9,113 nucleotides of DNA from NCBI GenBank assembly GCA_036386415.1, contig DASVVT010000063.1, positions 1 to 9,113 on the forward strand. The letters run 5' to 3'. Of this stretch, positions 1 through 6,646 are shown one piece after another. A program made the position numbers and the translations under genes. Numbering within the stretch: position 1 is the stretch's first letter; every line of letters starts with the position of its first letter. This DNA is from DASVVT01 sp036386415 (lineage in GTDB: Bacteria > Acidobacteriota > Blastocatellia > Pyrinomonadales > Pyrinomonadaceae). The notes beneath the pieces are model-generated. The model had not been told where the DNA came from. It searched no databases and was given only the letters and a program-made list of their open reading frames with translations.

Positions 1-53
1 TAAGCAGCGTGCGCGGTTCTTCTAAAGACCATGCACGCATTGTAACGTCATTT

Positions 54-88
54 ATCTTGGCAGTGGGCATCGAACCCACTGCCAAGAT
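54..88 (-). repeat. Perfect 14-bp hairpin resembling a tRNA acceptor/T-arm minihelix
   Basis: Positions 54-67 and 75-88 are perfectly complementary around a 7-nt loop. Read on the minus strand, the inner part is GTGGG, loop TTCGATG, CCCAC, which is the exact layout of a tRNA T arm (5-bp stem, loop TTCGANN). The next seven pairs, CTTGGCA with TGCCAAG, have the length of an acceptor stem, so the element looks like the coaxial half of a tRNA without D arm, anticodon arm or CCA. It may be a tRNA-derived relic, a processing signal or an ordinary terminator stem. No T tract follows on either strand, so a classical terminator is not well supported. Confidence 0.5.
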
Positions 89-130
89 GGTTCATCCATC
101 CCCGCCGCAAGCAGCGGGGCATTAAGAACC
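89..130. repeat. Compound GC-rich hairpin
   Basis: An inner stem CCCCGC (100-105) with GCGGGG (114-119) is enclosed by an outer stem GGTTC (89-93) with GAACC (126-130), separated by internal loops. It directly abuts the T-arm-like hairpin and may belong to the same structured element downstream of the minus-strand SET gene. No function can be assigned. Confidence 0.4.
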
Positions 131-136
131 TTTTTC

Positions 137-222
137 GTAAAAAGGTAAAAGGCAAAAGTTAAGGCAGAAAGCGCCATCTTTAAAGTGCTTTTCCGCTTCA
201 CTTTTGCCTTTTACCTTTTTAC
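137..222. repeat. 23-bp perfect inverted repeat of A/G-rich words
   Basis: Positions 137-159 pair perfectly with 200-222 around a 40-nt loop. The arm is built from short A-runs separated by GG or GGC (GTAAAAAGG, TAAAAGG, CAAAAGT). It begins only two bases past the stop codon of the minus-strand SET gene, so its transcript could form a long A/U-rich stem and act as a 3' end or stability element. Its style matches other intergenic inverted repeats in this window, which suggests a dispersed repeat family. Confidence 0.7.
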
Positions 223-224
223 TT

Positions 225-635
225 TTACCTTTTGTTGATCGTCCCTCTACAGTTAGGGGATTTACAGCCGCATCTTTTTTCATCCGAGTGAAGTGTCATT
301 TCGTAGTCGAGCGTGATCTCATCGCCCGGATGAATATCGCGCAGGGCATAGAACTGTATGTGGCCGTAGAGGATTTTCATGAAGCAGTTGGGGGCGCAGG
401 AATGATTCATGTAGTGCGTGCCATTGCCGCCACGACTGCCGTCCAGACTCCAACGCGAATCGATGGCGCAGATGCGCAGCATGCGCCGGTGCGAGCGGCG
501 CTTCGCTTCCGCGTTCGAGATCTTCTCGCCCGTGTATTCCGCGATCTTCTTACCGCGAGGAAAAAAGAGGGTGGCGAAGCATCCTTTGCCGTTGATAGTC
601 GATTTTTTTACGTCGAGCCCGTGCGCCAGTTTCAT
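225..635 (-). CDS. SET-domain protein-lysine methyltransferase
   Basis: A 136-residue protein consisting almost entirely of one SET domain, a fold that transfers methyl groups from S-adenosylmethionine to lysine side chains. Visible motifs are NGKGCFA (residues 15-21, the GxG cofactor motif), NHSCAPNC (77-84), and LDYE with Tyr111, the usual catalytic tyrosine. A post-SET zinc cluster CGCKSPNC (Cys122, Cys124, Cys129) probably joins the Cys of the NHSC motif. There is no signal peptide, so a cytoplasmic location is likely. I chose the ATG at 635 because GTGAGG lies 9 nt upstream; the GTG/ATG-like extension to 662 runs into an inverted repeat. The substrate cannot be read from the sequence. 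Bacterial SET proteins are sporadic, and histone-like or ribosomal targets are only guesses. Confidence 0.85.
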   Translation of the reverse strand: MKLAHGLDVKKSTINGKGCFATLFFPRGKKIAEYTGEKISNAEAKRRSHRRMLRICAIDSRWSLDGSRGGNGTHYMNHSCAPNCFMKILYGHIQFYALRDIHPGDEITLDYEMTLHSDEKRCGCKSPNCRGTINKR

Positions 636-645
636 AAGAGAAAGC

Positions 646-717
646 CTCACGCAAAGACGCAAGGGCGCGAAGAGAGATACAAACTCTTTTCTTCGCGCCT
701 TTGCGTCTTTGCGTGAG
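646..717. repeat. 28-bp inverted repeat of ACGCAAAG-type words, overlapping the SET gene RBS
   Basis: Positions 646-673 pair with 690-717 with a single G-T mismatch (663/700), around a 16-nt loop. The arm reads CTCACGCAAAGACGCAA and continues with GGGCGCGAAG. It lies between two minus-strand genes. In the mRNA direction the second arm ends in GTGAG, which forms most of the GTGAGG ribosome-binding site of the SET gene, so folding would bury that site. The repeat at 3659-3747 has related wording (ACGCAAAGGACGC). Confidence 0.75.
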
Positions 718-734
718 CCATTTTTCGTCTCGTC

Positions 735-1253
735 TTACTTCAGCCGGAAGCTGCGCGCCATGGCATCCGTTTGATTGCGTATGCGCGTGAGCTTGTCGCG
801 AAAGCCTGTGAAGCGCAGGGTATAGATGGTGCGGTTGTCTGCCTGAAGGTAGTAGATGCGCCCGACCATAGGCTTGCCGCCGTTGGTGTACTCGTAAGAG
901 ATGGTCACGCCGCTTAAGCGCCCGGCGAACTTCTCCTCCTTGCCCTCGACGTAGCCGGGCTGGAAGCGCAGCTTCTGATCCTGGTCACGATGCGCAAGCT
1001 CTGCGGCGGTCGTGCCCGCGTCAACCACTTCTTTACGAATCCGCAGGTGGCCGTCGTTACGATCACCGTTGATAAACTCCGCGTGCTGGTGAAGGCTATC
1101 CGGCTCGGAAGTCACGCGCCAAGTAGCTGAAGGCAACTCCAGCATGTACTCCACGTTGTCGTTCGTGTAGGTCTGCCCCGTCTGTGCGCCCGCCAGAGAA
1201 ACAGCGAGGGCGATCAGGGCGCAGGAGGCGAAGATGATGGTCAGGCGTCGCAT
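735..1253 (-). CDS. Secreted DcrB/PsbP-like protein of unknown function
   Basis: A 172-residue protein with a clear Sec signal peptide: MRRL, a hydrophobic core to about residue 20, and a likely cleavage after AGA at residue 23. The mature part is a small soluble domain with alternating strands: YMLELPSATWRV near residues 36-47, a central ISYEYTNGGKP segment near 119-129, and IYYLQADNRTIYTLRFTG near 133-150. This pattern resembles the DUF1795/DcrB/PsbP-like fold, where a short secreted protein ends with a 'can be read as Tyr-rich strand then helix' pattern. I make that assignment from the look of the sequence only. The RBS is AAGAGGAG, with an unusually long 14-nt gap of T-rich sequence to the ATG. 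It may share a transcript with the SET gene downstream, although an inverted repeat separates them. Confidence 0.75.
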   Translation of the reverse strand: MRRLTIIFASCALIALAVSLAGAQTGQTYTNDNVEYMLELPSATWRVTSEPDSLHQHAEFINGDRNDGHLRIRKEVVDAGTTAAELAHRDQDQKLRFQPGYVEGKEEKFAGRLSGVTISYEYTNGGKPMVGRIYYLQADNRTIYTLRFTGFRDKLTRIRNQTDAMARSFRLK

Positions 1254-1295
1254 GGCGATAAAAAAAACTCCTCTTTCGGTTTCGGCTGTCTCTAA

Positions 1296-1301
1296 ATTAT
1301 A
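1296..1301 (-). promoter_or_regulatory. Candidate -10 box for the secreted-protein gene
   Basis: Read on the minus strand this is a perfect TATAAT, 42 nt upstream of the ATG at 1253. No good -35 hexamer lies at 16-18 nt (TCGTTT at 17 nt), so this is a tentative call. Confidence 0.35.
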
Positions 1302-1336
1302 ACCGGCAACTGTAGGGCAAACGATCTACGAAATCG

Positions 1337-1384
1337 CACGAAGCCACACGAAGAATTTTTCAAGCTATTTCGTGTGGCTTCGTG
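1337..1384. repeat. 16-bp perfect inverted repeat (CACGAAGCCACACGAA)
   Basis: Positions 1337-1352 are perfectly complementary to 1369-1384 around a 16-nt loop. It sits between the end of rph and the start of the next minus-strand gene, where it could stop rph transcription. A second, weak hairpin, GTGTG/CACAC (1400-1414) followed on the minus strand by TTTT, lies between it and rph. The arm again contains a repeated word (CACGAAG, CACACGAAG), like the other intergenic repeats here. Confidence 0.65.
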
Positions 1385-1487
1385 GATCATTCCTTAAAAG
1401 TGTGCTCAACACACAAGTTTCAGATGTCCAGCTTACGTCAAGACGTTGTCCGGTTGAAAAAAGCGGCGGGCGGCCACTATCTATCTC

Positions 1488-2222
1488 TCAAACGGCTTCT
1501 TCGAGCACGTCACGCTGCATGTGGACGAGGCGTCCGATGCCGAGCGCCGCGAGCGCTAGCAGTTGATCCATATCTTCGCGTCCGAACGGCGTACCCTCGG
1601 CTGTGCCCTGCACTTCGACGAAGCGGCCATCGCCCGTGCAGACGATGTTCATATCGACCTCGGCCCTTGAGTCCTCATCATACTTCAGATCGAGCAGCGG
1701 CGTCGCATTAACGATGCCGACGCTGACGGCTGCGACCTGGTCTCTGAGCGGGTTGCGAGTGATTTTGCCCGCGCGCAGCAGGCGGCGCGCAGCCAGAGCG
1801 AAGGCCACGTAAGCGCCCGTAATGGCTGCCGTGCGCGTGCCGCCGTCGGCCTGAAGCACGTCGCAGTCGAGCGTGATAGTGCGCTCGCCCAGGGTGGTCA
1901 TATCGGCGACGGCGCGCAGGCTTCGCCCGATCAATCGCTGAATCTCGTGCGTGCGACCCGAGGGGCCGCCGCGTCCCGTCTCGCGCGGCGTGCGCTGCAA
2001 TGTGGCGCGCGGCAGCATAGCGTATTCGGCTGTGATCCATCCTTGTCCACGGTTGCGCAGGAAGGGCGGCACGCGCTCTTCCACAGAAGCGGAACAGATG
2101 ACGCGCGTCTGCCCCATCTCGATGAGCGCAGAGCCTTCGGCATACGGCAGGTAAGCGGGCGTGATACGGACGGGGCGCAGCTCATCTGCGGCGCGTCCAT
2201 CAGTGCGTGCGAAGCTCGTCAT
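1488..2222 (-). CDS. rph: Ribonuclease PH
   Basis: RNase PH is a phosphate-dependent 3'-5' exoribonuclease that trims the 3' ends of tRNA precursors and takes part in rRNA turnover; it normally forms a hexamer. The 244-residue product has the usual family length. It shows the N-terminal RTDGRAADELRPVRI block (6-20), GSALIEMGQTRVICSAS (30-46), the phosphate/RNA-binding region GRTHEIQRLIGRSLRA (89-104), DCDVLQADGGTRTAAITGA (119-137) and the acidic active-site segment LLDLKYDEDSRAEVDMN (176-192). The ATG at 2222 has GAGG 9 nt upstream and matches the family start; a longer frame to 2306 would add 28 unrelated residues. It overlaps the end of murI by 23 bases, so translational coupling is likely. 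The tRNA-Asn gene here lacks an encoded CCA, so its 3' trailer needs trimming of this kind. Confidence 0.96.
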   Translation of the reverse strand: MTSFARTDGRAADELRPVRITPAYLPYAEGSALIEMGQTRVICSASVEERVPPFLRNRGQGWITAEYAMLPRATLQRTPRETGRGGPSGRTHEIQRLIGRSLRAVADMTTLGERTITLDCDVLQADGGTRTAAITGAYVAFALAARRLLRAGKITRNPLRDQVAAVSVGIVNATPLLDLKYDEDSRAEVDMNIVCTGDGRFVEVQGTAEGTPFGREDMDQLLALAALGIGRLVHMQRDVLEEAV

Positions 2223-3066
2223 GTCCCCAAACCTCAACGGCCTCCAGCACTGAAGGCGCGCTTCCCAAGAATCTTTCCGCGACACGACTGAAACGCTCAG
2301 CCGCATCCGTCACATAAAAATGATCCAGATCATCGCACAGGCTGCGCTCACGCGCTGCGGCGTCGTGATCACCGTTTGTTCCGGTGCGCGCCAGTCCCCT
2401 CTTTTCGAGCAGCGCTTTGACATCGCTGGCCGCCGCCTCGCCCGAATCAATCAAGCGCACCCCGCCGCCGACCGTCTCCTGTATGACGCGGCGCAGGATC
2501 GGATAGTGTGTACACCCGAGCACGAGCGTATCCACATTGCTCTCTTTGATCTCCTTCAGGTACTTTGCGGCAATCGAGCGCGCTTCATCCGTTTCCGCCC
2601 AGCCTTCCTCTGCGAGAGGGACAAAGAGCGGGCACGCGCGCGCGATGACCTGCGCCCCGGGTTCCAGATCAGCAATCGCCCGGGCATAAGCCCTGCTTCG
2701 CACAGTCGCTTCAGTCGCGATCACCCCGATTCTTTTCTCCACTGACGCTGCTGTGGCCGCGCGCGCTCCGGGTTCGATCACGCCGACGACCTCCACATGC
2801 ACGACATCGCGAATCGCAGGCAGCGCGAGCGCCGACGCAGTATTACATGCGACGACCAGCAGCTTGATCCCATGCGCGTCCAGAAAACGCGCGTTCTCCG
2901 TCGCATAACGCTCGACCGTCGAGAGCGAGCGCGTGCCGTAAGGGATGCGCGCCGTATCGCCCAGATAGACGAAGCGCTCAAAGGGGAGCGCCGCGTGCAG
3001 TGCGCGATAGACGGTCAGACCGCCGACGCCGCTATCGAATATTCCAATGGGTAGATCGCTATTCAA
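2200..3066 (-). CDS. murI: Glutamate racemase
   Basis: Glutamate racemase converts L-glutamate to the D-glutamate used in the peptidoglycan stem peptide, acting in the cytoplasm without cofactor. The two catalytic cysteines are visible in VVACNTASA (Cys74) and LGCTHYP (Cys185). The substrate-binding start PIGIFDSGVGG (6-16) and YLGDTARIPYG (34-44) are also typical. With this start the protein has 288 residues, slightly above the usual 260-280 because of a variable stretch near 225-245. No ATG is available. I chose TTG at 3066 because GAG lies 7 nt upstream and it places the protein just before the conserved PIGIFDSG; GTG at 3078 and TTG at 3120 are alternatives without a visible RBS. It is functionally linked to the penicillin-binding protein further right through peptidoglycan synthesis. 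Confidence 0.95.
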   Translation of the reverse strand: MNSDLPIGIFDSGVGGLTVYRALHAALPFERFVYLGDTARIPYGTRSLSTVERYATENARFLDAHGIKLLVVACNTASALALPAIRDVVHVEVVGVIEPGARAATAASVEKRIGVIATEATVRSRAYARAIADLEPGAQVIARACPLFVPLAEEGWAETDEARSIAAKYLKEIKESNVDTLVLGCTHYPILRRVIQETVGGGVRLIDSGEAAASDVKALLEKRGLARTGTNGDHDAAARERSLCDDLDHFYVTDAAERFSRVAERFLGSAPSVLEAVEVWGHDELRTH

Positions 3067-3197
3067 GAGCTTTCTCACTGACAGAGTAATTAATCGGTTC
3101 TCAGCATCGGAGTATCGCAAGAAATCGCGCGAGTGTCACGCGGAAGCTCTCATTCAAATTGTGTGGATGAGTATCCGGGGCGGGTGGAGGAAGATGA

Positions 3198-3574
3198 TGG
3201 TGGAGGCGCCGAGAATTGAACTCGGATCCAAGAGCCAACGTCGAGGGAATCTACATGCTTAGTCGCTTCTCTTTTTTTGATTTCGCCCCGTAGCCGAGTA
3301 AGTGAAACGACGAAGACCTCGGCATGGAGCTAGCCCGACTTTATCTCGCTCGCTCCCACGGGCCGAAGGAGCAAGCCAGCTCATCTAGGGTGACATCTCG
3401 CTCCGCGCGCATGAGCAACTTGCGGCGAGACGCCCGGTGCCTAATTAGGCAGCGAGAGCCAATTCGTTTGTATTGGCAGTTGTGTTTCCCCACGCTTTTT
3501 AACGAGCTGCATAGAGAGAGCCCGGCATGCATCCACCCGAGCGTCCAGTACTCCTGTCGAAGCCTTTCGCCCCC
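3198..3574 (-). ncRNA. ssrA: tmRNA (transfer-messenger RNA)
   Basis: tmRNA rescues stalled ribosomes with SmpB: it acts as alanyl-tRNA, then as mRNA for a degradation tag. The gene is 377 nt and one-piece. The 5' end GGGGGCG (3574-3568) pairs with CGCCTCC (3208-3202), with one G-T pair, to form the acceptor stem, and CCA is encoded at 3200-3198. The T arm is CCGAG, loop TTCAATT, CTCGG (3225-3209). The conserved 5' block AAAGGCTTCGACAGG and the 3' block CGACTAAGCATGTAGA are present. Apparent reading frames across this stretch are shadows. The region between it and murI shows no clear terminator, so murI could receive read-through. Confidence 0.97.
3445..3477 (-). other. tmRNA proteolysis tag reading frame, ANTNELALAA
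   Basis: The resume codon is GCC at 3477 and the frame reads Ala-Asn-Thr-Asn-Glu-Leu-Ala-Leu-Ala-Ala before TAA (3447-3445), which is followed by TTAG. The tag is ten residues long. Its ANT start and ALAA end match the general bacterial pattern; the C-terminal LAA is the part recognised by ClpXP in well-studied species. The preceding GGGGAAACACAACT is the usual A-rich resume context. Confidence 0.9.
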
Positions 3575-3590
3575 TTTGGTGAACACCTTG

Positions 3591-3620
3591 ATTCTGAACT
3601 ATTTAGATGCCTCATGTCAA
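3591..3620 (-). promoter_or_regulatory. Sigma70-type promoter of ssrA
   Basis: On the minus strand a perfect TTGACA (3620-3615) is followed after 18 nt by CAGAAT (3596-3591), a 4/6 match to TATAAT. The mature tmRNA start at 3574 is 16 nt beyond the -10 box, leaving a short 5' leader that RNase P could remove. Confidence 0.7.
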
Positions 3621-3658
3621 TTTCAAGTTGGCCGGAAAAGCGCGGATACGGAAAAGCA

Positions 3659-3747
3659 TTAAACGCAAAGGACGCAAAGGAAGAAGACGCGGAGGAAATT
3701 TTTCTCTGCGCTCTTTGCGTCTTCTACTTCGCGTCCTTTGCGTTTAA
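3659..3747. repeat. Long inverted repeat of ACGCAAAGG-type words
   Basis: Outer arms 3659-3675 and 3731-3747 are perfectly complementary over 17 bp (TTAAACGCAAAGGACGC). Inside them the complementarity continues imperfectly (GAAGAAGACGC facing GCGTCTTC), giving a long stem around an AT-rich loop. It lies in the 386-nt divergent space between ssrA and the penicillin-binding protein gene, upstream of both promoters. That position makes a terminator role unlikely. The wording is close to that of 646-717, so the two are probably copies of one repeat family. Confidence 0.7.
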
Positions 3748-3816
3748 TTCTCTCCCCCCTTATGCTCAATTTTATTCCCTGATGGATGCCACGCCCGCTC
3801 ATACGTAGCTCCCACA

Positions 3817-3846
3817 TTCGCTCCCGTTTTAGAGTTGCGTTATAAT
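3817..3846 (+). promoter_or_regulatory. Promoter of the PBP1A-family gene
   Basis: A perfect TATAAT lies at 3841-3846. The best upstream partner is a weak TTCGCT at 3817-3822, 18 nt away. Transcription would start near 3853, giving a leader of about 108 nt before the ATG at 3961. Confidence 0.6.
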
Positions 3847-3857
3847 CGCTCAGGGTT

Positions 3858-3936
3858 ATGAACCGAACCTTCTCCTCGCCGGAAAAGATAAGATTTGCGT
3901 GAGGCTTTTGCGCGCCCCTTTGCGGCGCTCAAGCCT
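3858..3936 (+). other. Possible leader: 14-codon upstream frame followed by a hairpin
   Basis: Within the predicted 5' leader an ATG at 3858 opens a 14-codon frame (MNRTFSSPEKIRFA) ending with TGA at 3900-3902. That stop touches a compound hairpin: AGGCTT (3902-3907) with AAGCCT (3931-3936), and GCGC (3910-3913) with GCGC (3925-3928). The RBS of the main gene follows the hairpin. The arrangement is reminiscent of a leader peptide plus stem, but the upstream frame has no RBS at proper distance and may be chance. Confidence 0.2.
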
Positions 3937-3960
3937 GCTGGTCAAGAGGACTCTTTGAGT

Positions 3961-6540
3961 ATGTCATCAAAAGAACCGCGCGCTCGCCGCAGCCCGCTCG
4001 CCGCCCGATTGAATGCTCCCCCGGCACAGCGCCGCCACTTTCTGCGTCGCTTCTGGTTTCCAGCCGTCCTGCTACTGGCGATAGCCGCCGGAGGCTTGAC
4101 CGGCATCATCGCCGCCTACCAGCTCAACTATTCGAGGGCAGCCAACGAGGTCGCCTCCCTGGCGACGTATCGTCCGAGCGTGGTCACGCGCATCTACGCG
4201 GACGACGGCAAGACCGTGATCGGGGAGTTCGCGCTGGAAAAACGCATTCCGCTTAAGTACGAGGAGCTGACTCCCGTGATGCGTAATGCGATCCTCGCCA
4301 TCGAGGACGCCAGGTTTTACGATCACGTCGGCATTGATCCGATACGCATCGTCGGCGTGGTCATCAAAAACCTCACGACCGGAAGCCGCGAAGGCGGCTC
4401 GACGCTGACGCAACAGCTCGCCAAGAATCTCTTTCTCTCGAAAGAACAGACCCTCAAGCGCAAGATGAACGAATGGCTGCTGGCGCTTCAGATCGAACGC
4501 TACTACACGAAGAACCAGATCATGGAGATGTACGCCAACCACATCTTCCTTGGTGCGGGCGCGTACGGCGTAGAGGCGGGCGCGCAGACATATTTCGGCA
4601 AACAGGCCAAAGACCTCAACCTGGAGGAAGCGGCGCTGCTGGCCGGGATTCCGAAAGCGCCCGGTGATTATTCGCCGACCATTCGCCCGAAGGAGGCGCG
4701 TGAGCGGCGCAATATAGTTCTGGATCAGATGGCGAAATACGGGTTCGCCTCGCAGGCGGAGGTTGACGCGGCCAAAGCCAAGCCGATCCAGTTGGCTGAT
4801 ACGGCCTACTATCAGGCGCAACTGCGCTCCTCCCCTTACGACTATCCGGTCGAAGAGATTAGGCAATACCTGGAGGACAAGTACACGACGCGCGTCGCGC
4901 AGGGCGGGCTCTCGGTCTACACGACGATTGACGCCCACGCGCAGGAGAAGGCCGTGGAAGTCGTGCGCGCGGGACTGCGCCAGTATGACCGCTCGCACAG
5001 CGGCTGGCGCTCCTCGTATAGCAATATCGCCAATGTCAGCAACAGCGTCGGCACAGTGACGCAGCAGCAGTTGGAGAGCTACAAGCACCCGGACTGGTAC
5101 GGCAACAGCTACAAGCAGGGGCAGTTCCTGATGGGACTGATTATGAAGATCGATAAGGGGAAGAACGAGGCGCTGGCGCGCTTCGGCAACTTCACCGCCA
5201 ACGTCACTTCGAAAGATATGGGCAGATCGGGACGCCAGCCGAAGGATGAGTTTAAGCTCGGCGACCTGTGCGAGTTCGAGATCAAGGAGGTTGACGAGAA
5301 GAACCAGCGGCTCAAGGTCGAATTGTCGCAAATCCCGGCGGTGCAGGGCGCGATGATGACCTTGAACGCCAAGACCGGCGAGATTTTGACGATGGTCGGC
5401 GGCTACGATTTCTACACCAACAAGTTCAACAACGCCACCCAGGCTTATCGTCAAACGGGCTCGGCCTTCAAGCCCTTCGTCTACACGGCGGCGATTGAGT
5501 GGGGCATGACGCCGGATTCAAAAGTGAGCGGCGCGCCGATACGGATCGGCGATTGGTCGCCCCACAATTACGACGGCTCATCTGGCAACGGCGACCTGCC
5601 TTTGAAGATCGCGCTCGCCAAGTCTCTGAACATTCCTGCGGTTCACCTGCTGCAAACCGTCGGCATTCAGACCGGCGCGCAGATGGTGCGTCGCTTCGGC
5701 ATCACTGTGCCGATGGCTCCCTATCTTCCGTCGGCCCTGGGCGCAACCGAAGTGCCTTTGGACGAGATGGTCTCCGCCTATTCGGCTTTTCCGAACAAGG
5801 GCGTGCGCGTTCAGCCGCACATGATCCGCCGCGTGCTGGATCGCGACGGCAACGTCCTGGAAGAGTGGGAGAAGACGACCTATAAAGTCACCAGCGAGTA
5901 CGTCGCGCTGACGATGGTCGATATGATGCGCGGCGTCGTTGAGGCCGGAACGGCGACGGGCGCGAAAGTTCTGGGCGTCCCGCTCGCGGGCAAAACCGGC
6001 ACGGTCAACGACCACACGGACGTTTGGTTCATAGGCTACACGCCGACTTACGTGACCGGCGTGTGGATGGGTTATCCAGGCAGGAAGAAGCCGCTCGGCA
6101 ACGACATGACGGGCGGACACGGGGCGCTCCCCTTCTTCGTAAACTTCATGAAGGATTTTCTGGAGGATAAGCCCAAAGAGAACTTCCCGAAGCCGCCCGC
6201 GATGCCCGAGGACATGAAGGAGTTGAAGAAGCAGCGCGACCGCGAATCCGTTGAAGAGAACGCAGACCTGGTCGCCGCTCGTCGTGCCGCAGCCCGCCGC
6301 GACGAGGAGGACGACACAGCCCCTGTGACGATCACCGATCCGAAGTTAGAGCAGGTCACGCTGCCGCCCGCGCCCGGTGCTGCGGATGATCGTCCAAACA
6401 CCCAGACCTCCACCGAAACCAAGAAGCCGGAGACTCCTGCCCCGCACACTGACAGTCTCCCACCACCTCCTCCCACGACGCGCCCGCGCGAAGTCGAGCC
6501 CCAGAAGAAGAAGGGCAAGAAGGGCACGGACGAACCGTAA
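3961..6540 (+). CDS. mrcA: Class A penicillin-binding protein, PBP1A family (bifunctional transglycosylase/transpeptidase)
   Basis: This protein polymerises lipid II into glycan strands and cross-links the stem peptides, anchored in the inner membrane with its catalytic domains outside. The 859 residues run: basic cytoplasmic tail (1-30); membrane helix FWFPAVLLLAIAAGG and on (31-53); glycosyltransferase GT51 domain with EDARFYDHVGID (Glu115), GGSTLTQQLAKNLFL (146-159) and YFGK (211-214); an OB-like insertion near 378-460; then the transpeptidase with TGSAFKP (Ser501, Lys504), SLN (555-557) and KTGT (678-681). The insertion and length suit the PBP1A family. Residues 745-859 form a low-complexity tail rich in Pro, Glu and Lys, ending in a basic KKKGKKG stretch. 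The ATG at 3961 has AAGAGGA 10 nt upstream; an in-frame TTG at 3895 would add 22 residues and is less likely. Confidence 0.97.
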   Translation: MSSKEPRARRSPLAARLNAPPAQRRHFLRRFWFPAVLLLAIAAGGLTGIIAAYQLNYSRAANEVASLATYRPSVVTRIYADDGKTVIGEFALEKRIPLKYEELTPVMRNAILAIEDARFYDHVGIDPIRIVGVVIKNLTTGSREGGSTLTQQLAKNLFLSKEQTLKRKMNEWLLALQIERYYTKNQIMEMYANHIFLGAGAYGVEAGAQTYFGKQAKDLNLEEAALLAGIPKAPGDYSPTIRPKEARERRNIVLDQMAKYGFASQAEVDAAKAKPIQLADTAYYQAQLRSSPYDYPVEEIRQYLEDKYTTRVAQGGLSVYTTIDAHAQEKAVEVVRAGLRQYDRSHSGWRSSYSNIANVSNSVGTVTQQQLESYKHPDWYGNSYKQGQFLMGLIMKIDKGKNEALARFGNFTANVTSKDMGRSGRQPKDEFKLGDLCEFEIKEVDEKNQRLKVELSQIPAVQGAMMTLNAKTGEILTMVGGYDFYTNKFNNATQAYRQTGSAFKPFVYTAAIEWGMTPDSKVSGAPIRIGDWSPHNYDGSSGNGDLPLKIALAKSLNIPAVHLLQTVGIQTGAQMVRRFGITVPMAPYLPSALGATEVPLDEMVSAYSAFPNKGVRVQPHMIRRVLDRDGNVLEEWEKTTYKVTSEYVALTMVDMMRGVVEAGTATGAKVLGVPLAGKTGTVNDHTDVWFIGYTPTYVTGVWMGYPGRKKPLGNDMTGGHGALPFFVNFMKDFLEDKPKENFPKPPAMPEDMKELKKQRDRESVEENADLVAARRAAARRDEEDDTAPVTITDPKLEQVTLPPAPGAADDRPNTQTSTETKKPETPAPHTDSLPPPPPTTRPREVEPQKKKGKKGTDEP

Positions 6541-6552
6541 GGGAAGTAGACA

Positions 6553-6627
6553 GTAGACAGTAGTCAGTAGCCAGTAGAAGAGAAAAGCAAGTGTCTTTCT
6601 TTCTACTGGCTACTGTCTACTGTCTAC
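6553..6627. terminator. 27-bp inverted repeat between convergent genes, likely bidirectional terminator
   Basis: Positions 6553-6579 pair with 6601-6627 with one mismatch, around a 21-nt loop. The arms are built of repeated 7-mers (GTAGACA, GTAGTCA, GTAGCCA), and the right arm is followed by degenerate copies (CCGTCTCCTGTCTCCTG). It starts 13 nt after the penicillin-binding protein stop and lies 20 nt beyond the esterase stop, which suits shared transcript termination. The repeated-word design marks it as part of a dispersed repeat type rather than a standard intrinsic terminator, and no clean T tract follows. Confidence 0.65.
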
Positions 6628-6646
6628 CGTCTCCTGTCTCCTGCTT

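Noticed and set aside
137..222. A CRISPR array or tandem repeat in the A/G-rich region
   Set aside because: The two copies are inverted and there are no regularly spaced direct repeats with unique spacers anywhere in the window.
3324..3662. Open frames on both strands at 3324-3662
   Set aside because: They lie over the tmRNA gene and its promoter region, whose acceptor stem, T arm and tag frame are all intact.
4072..5454. A 460-codon minus-strand frame
   Set aside because: It is antisense to the penicillin-binding protein, whose catalytic motifs are all present on the plus strand; the minus product shows no family features.
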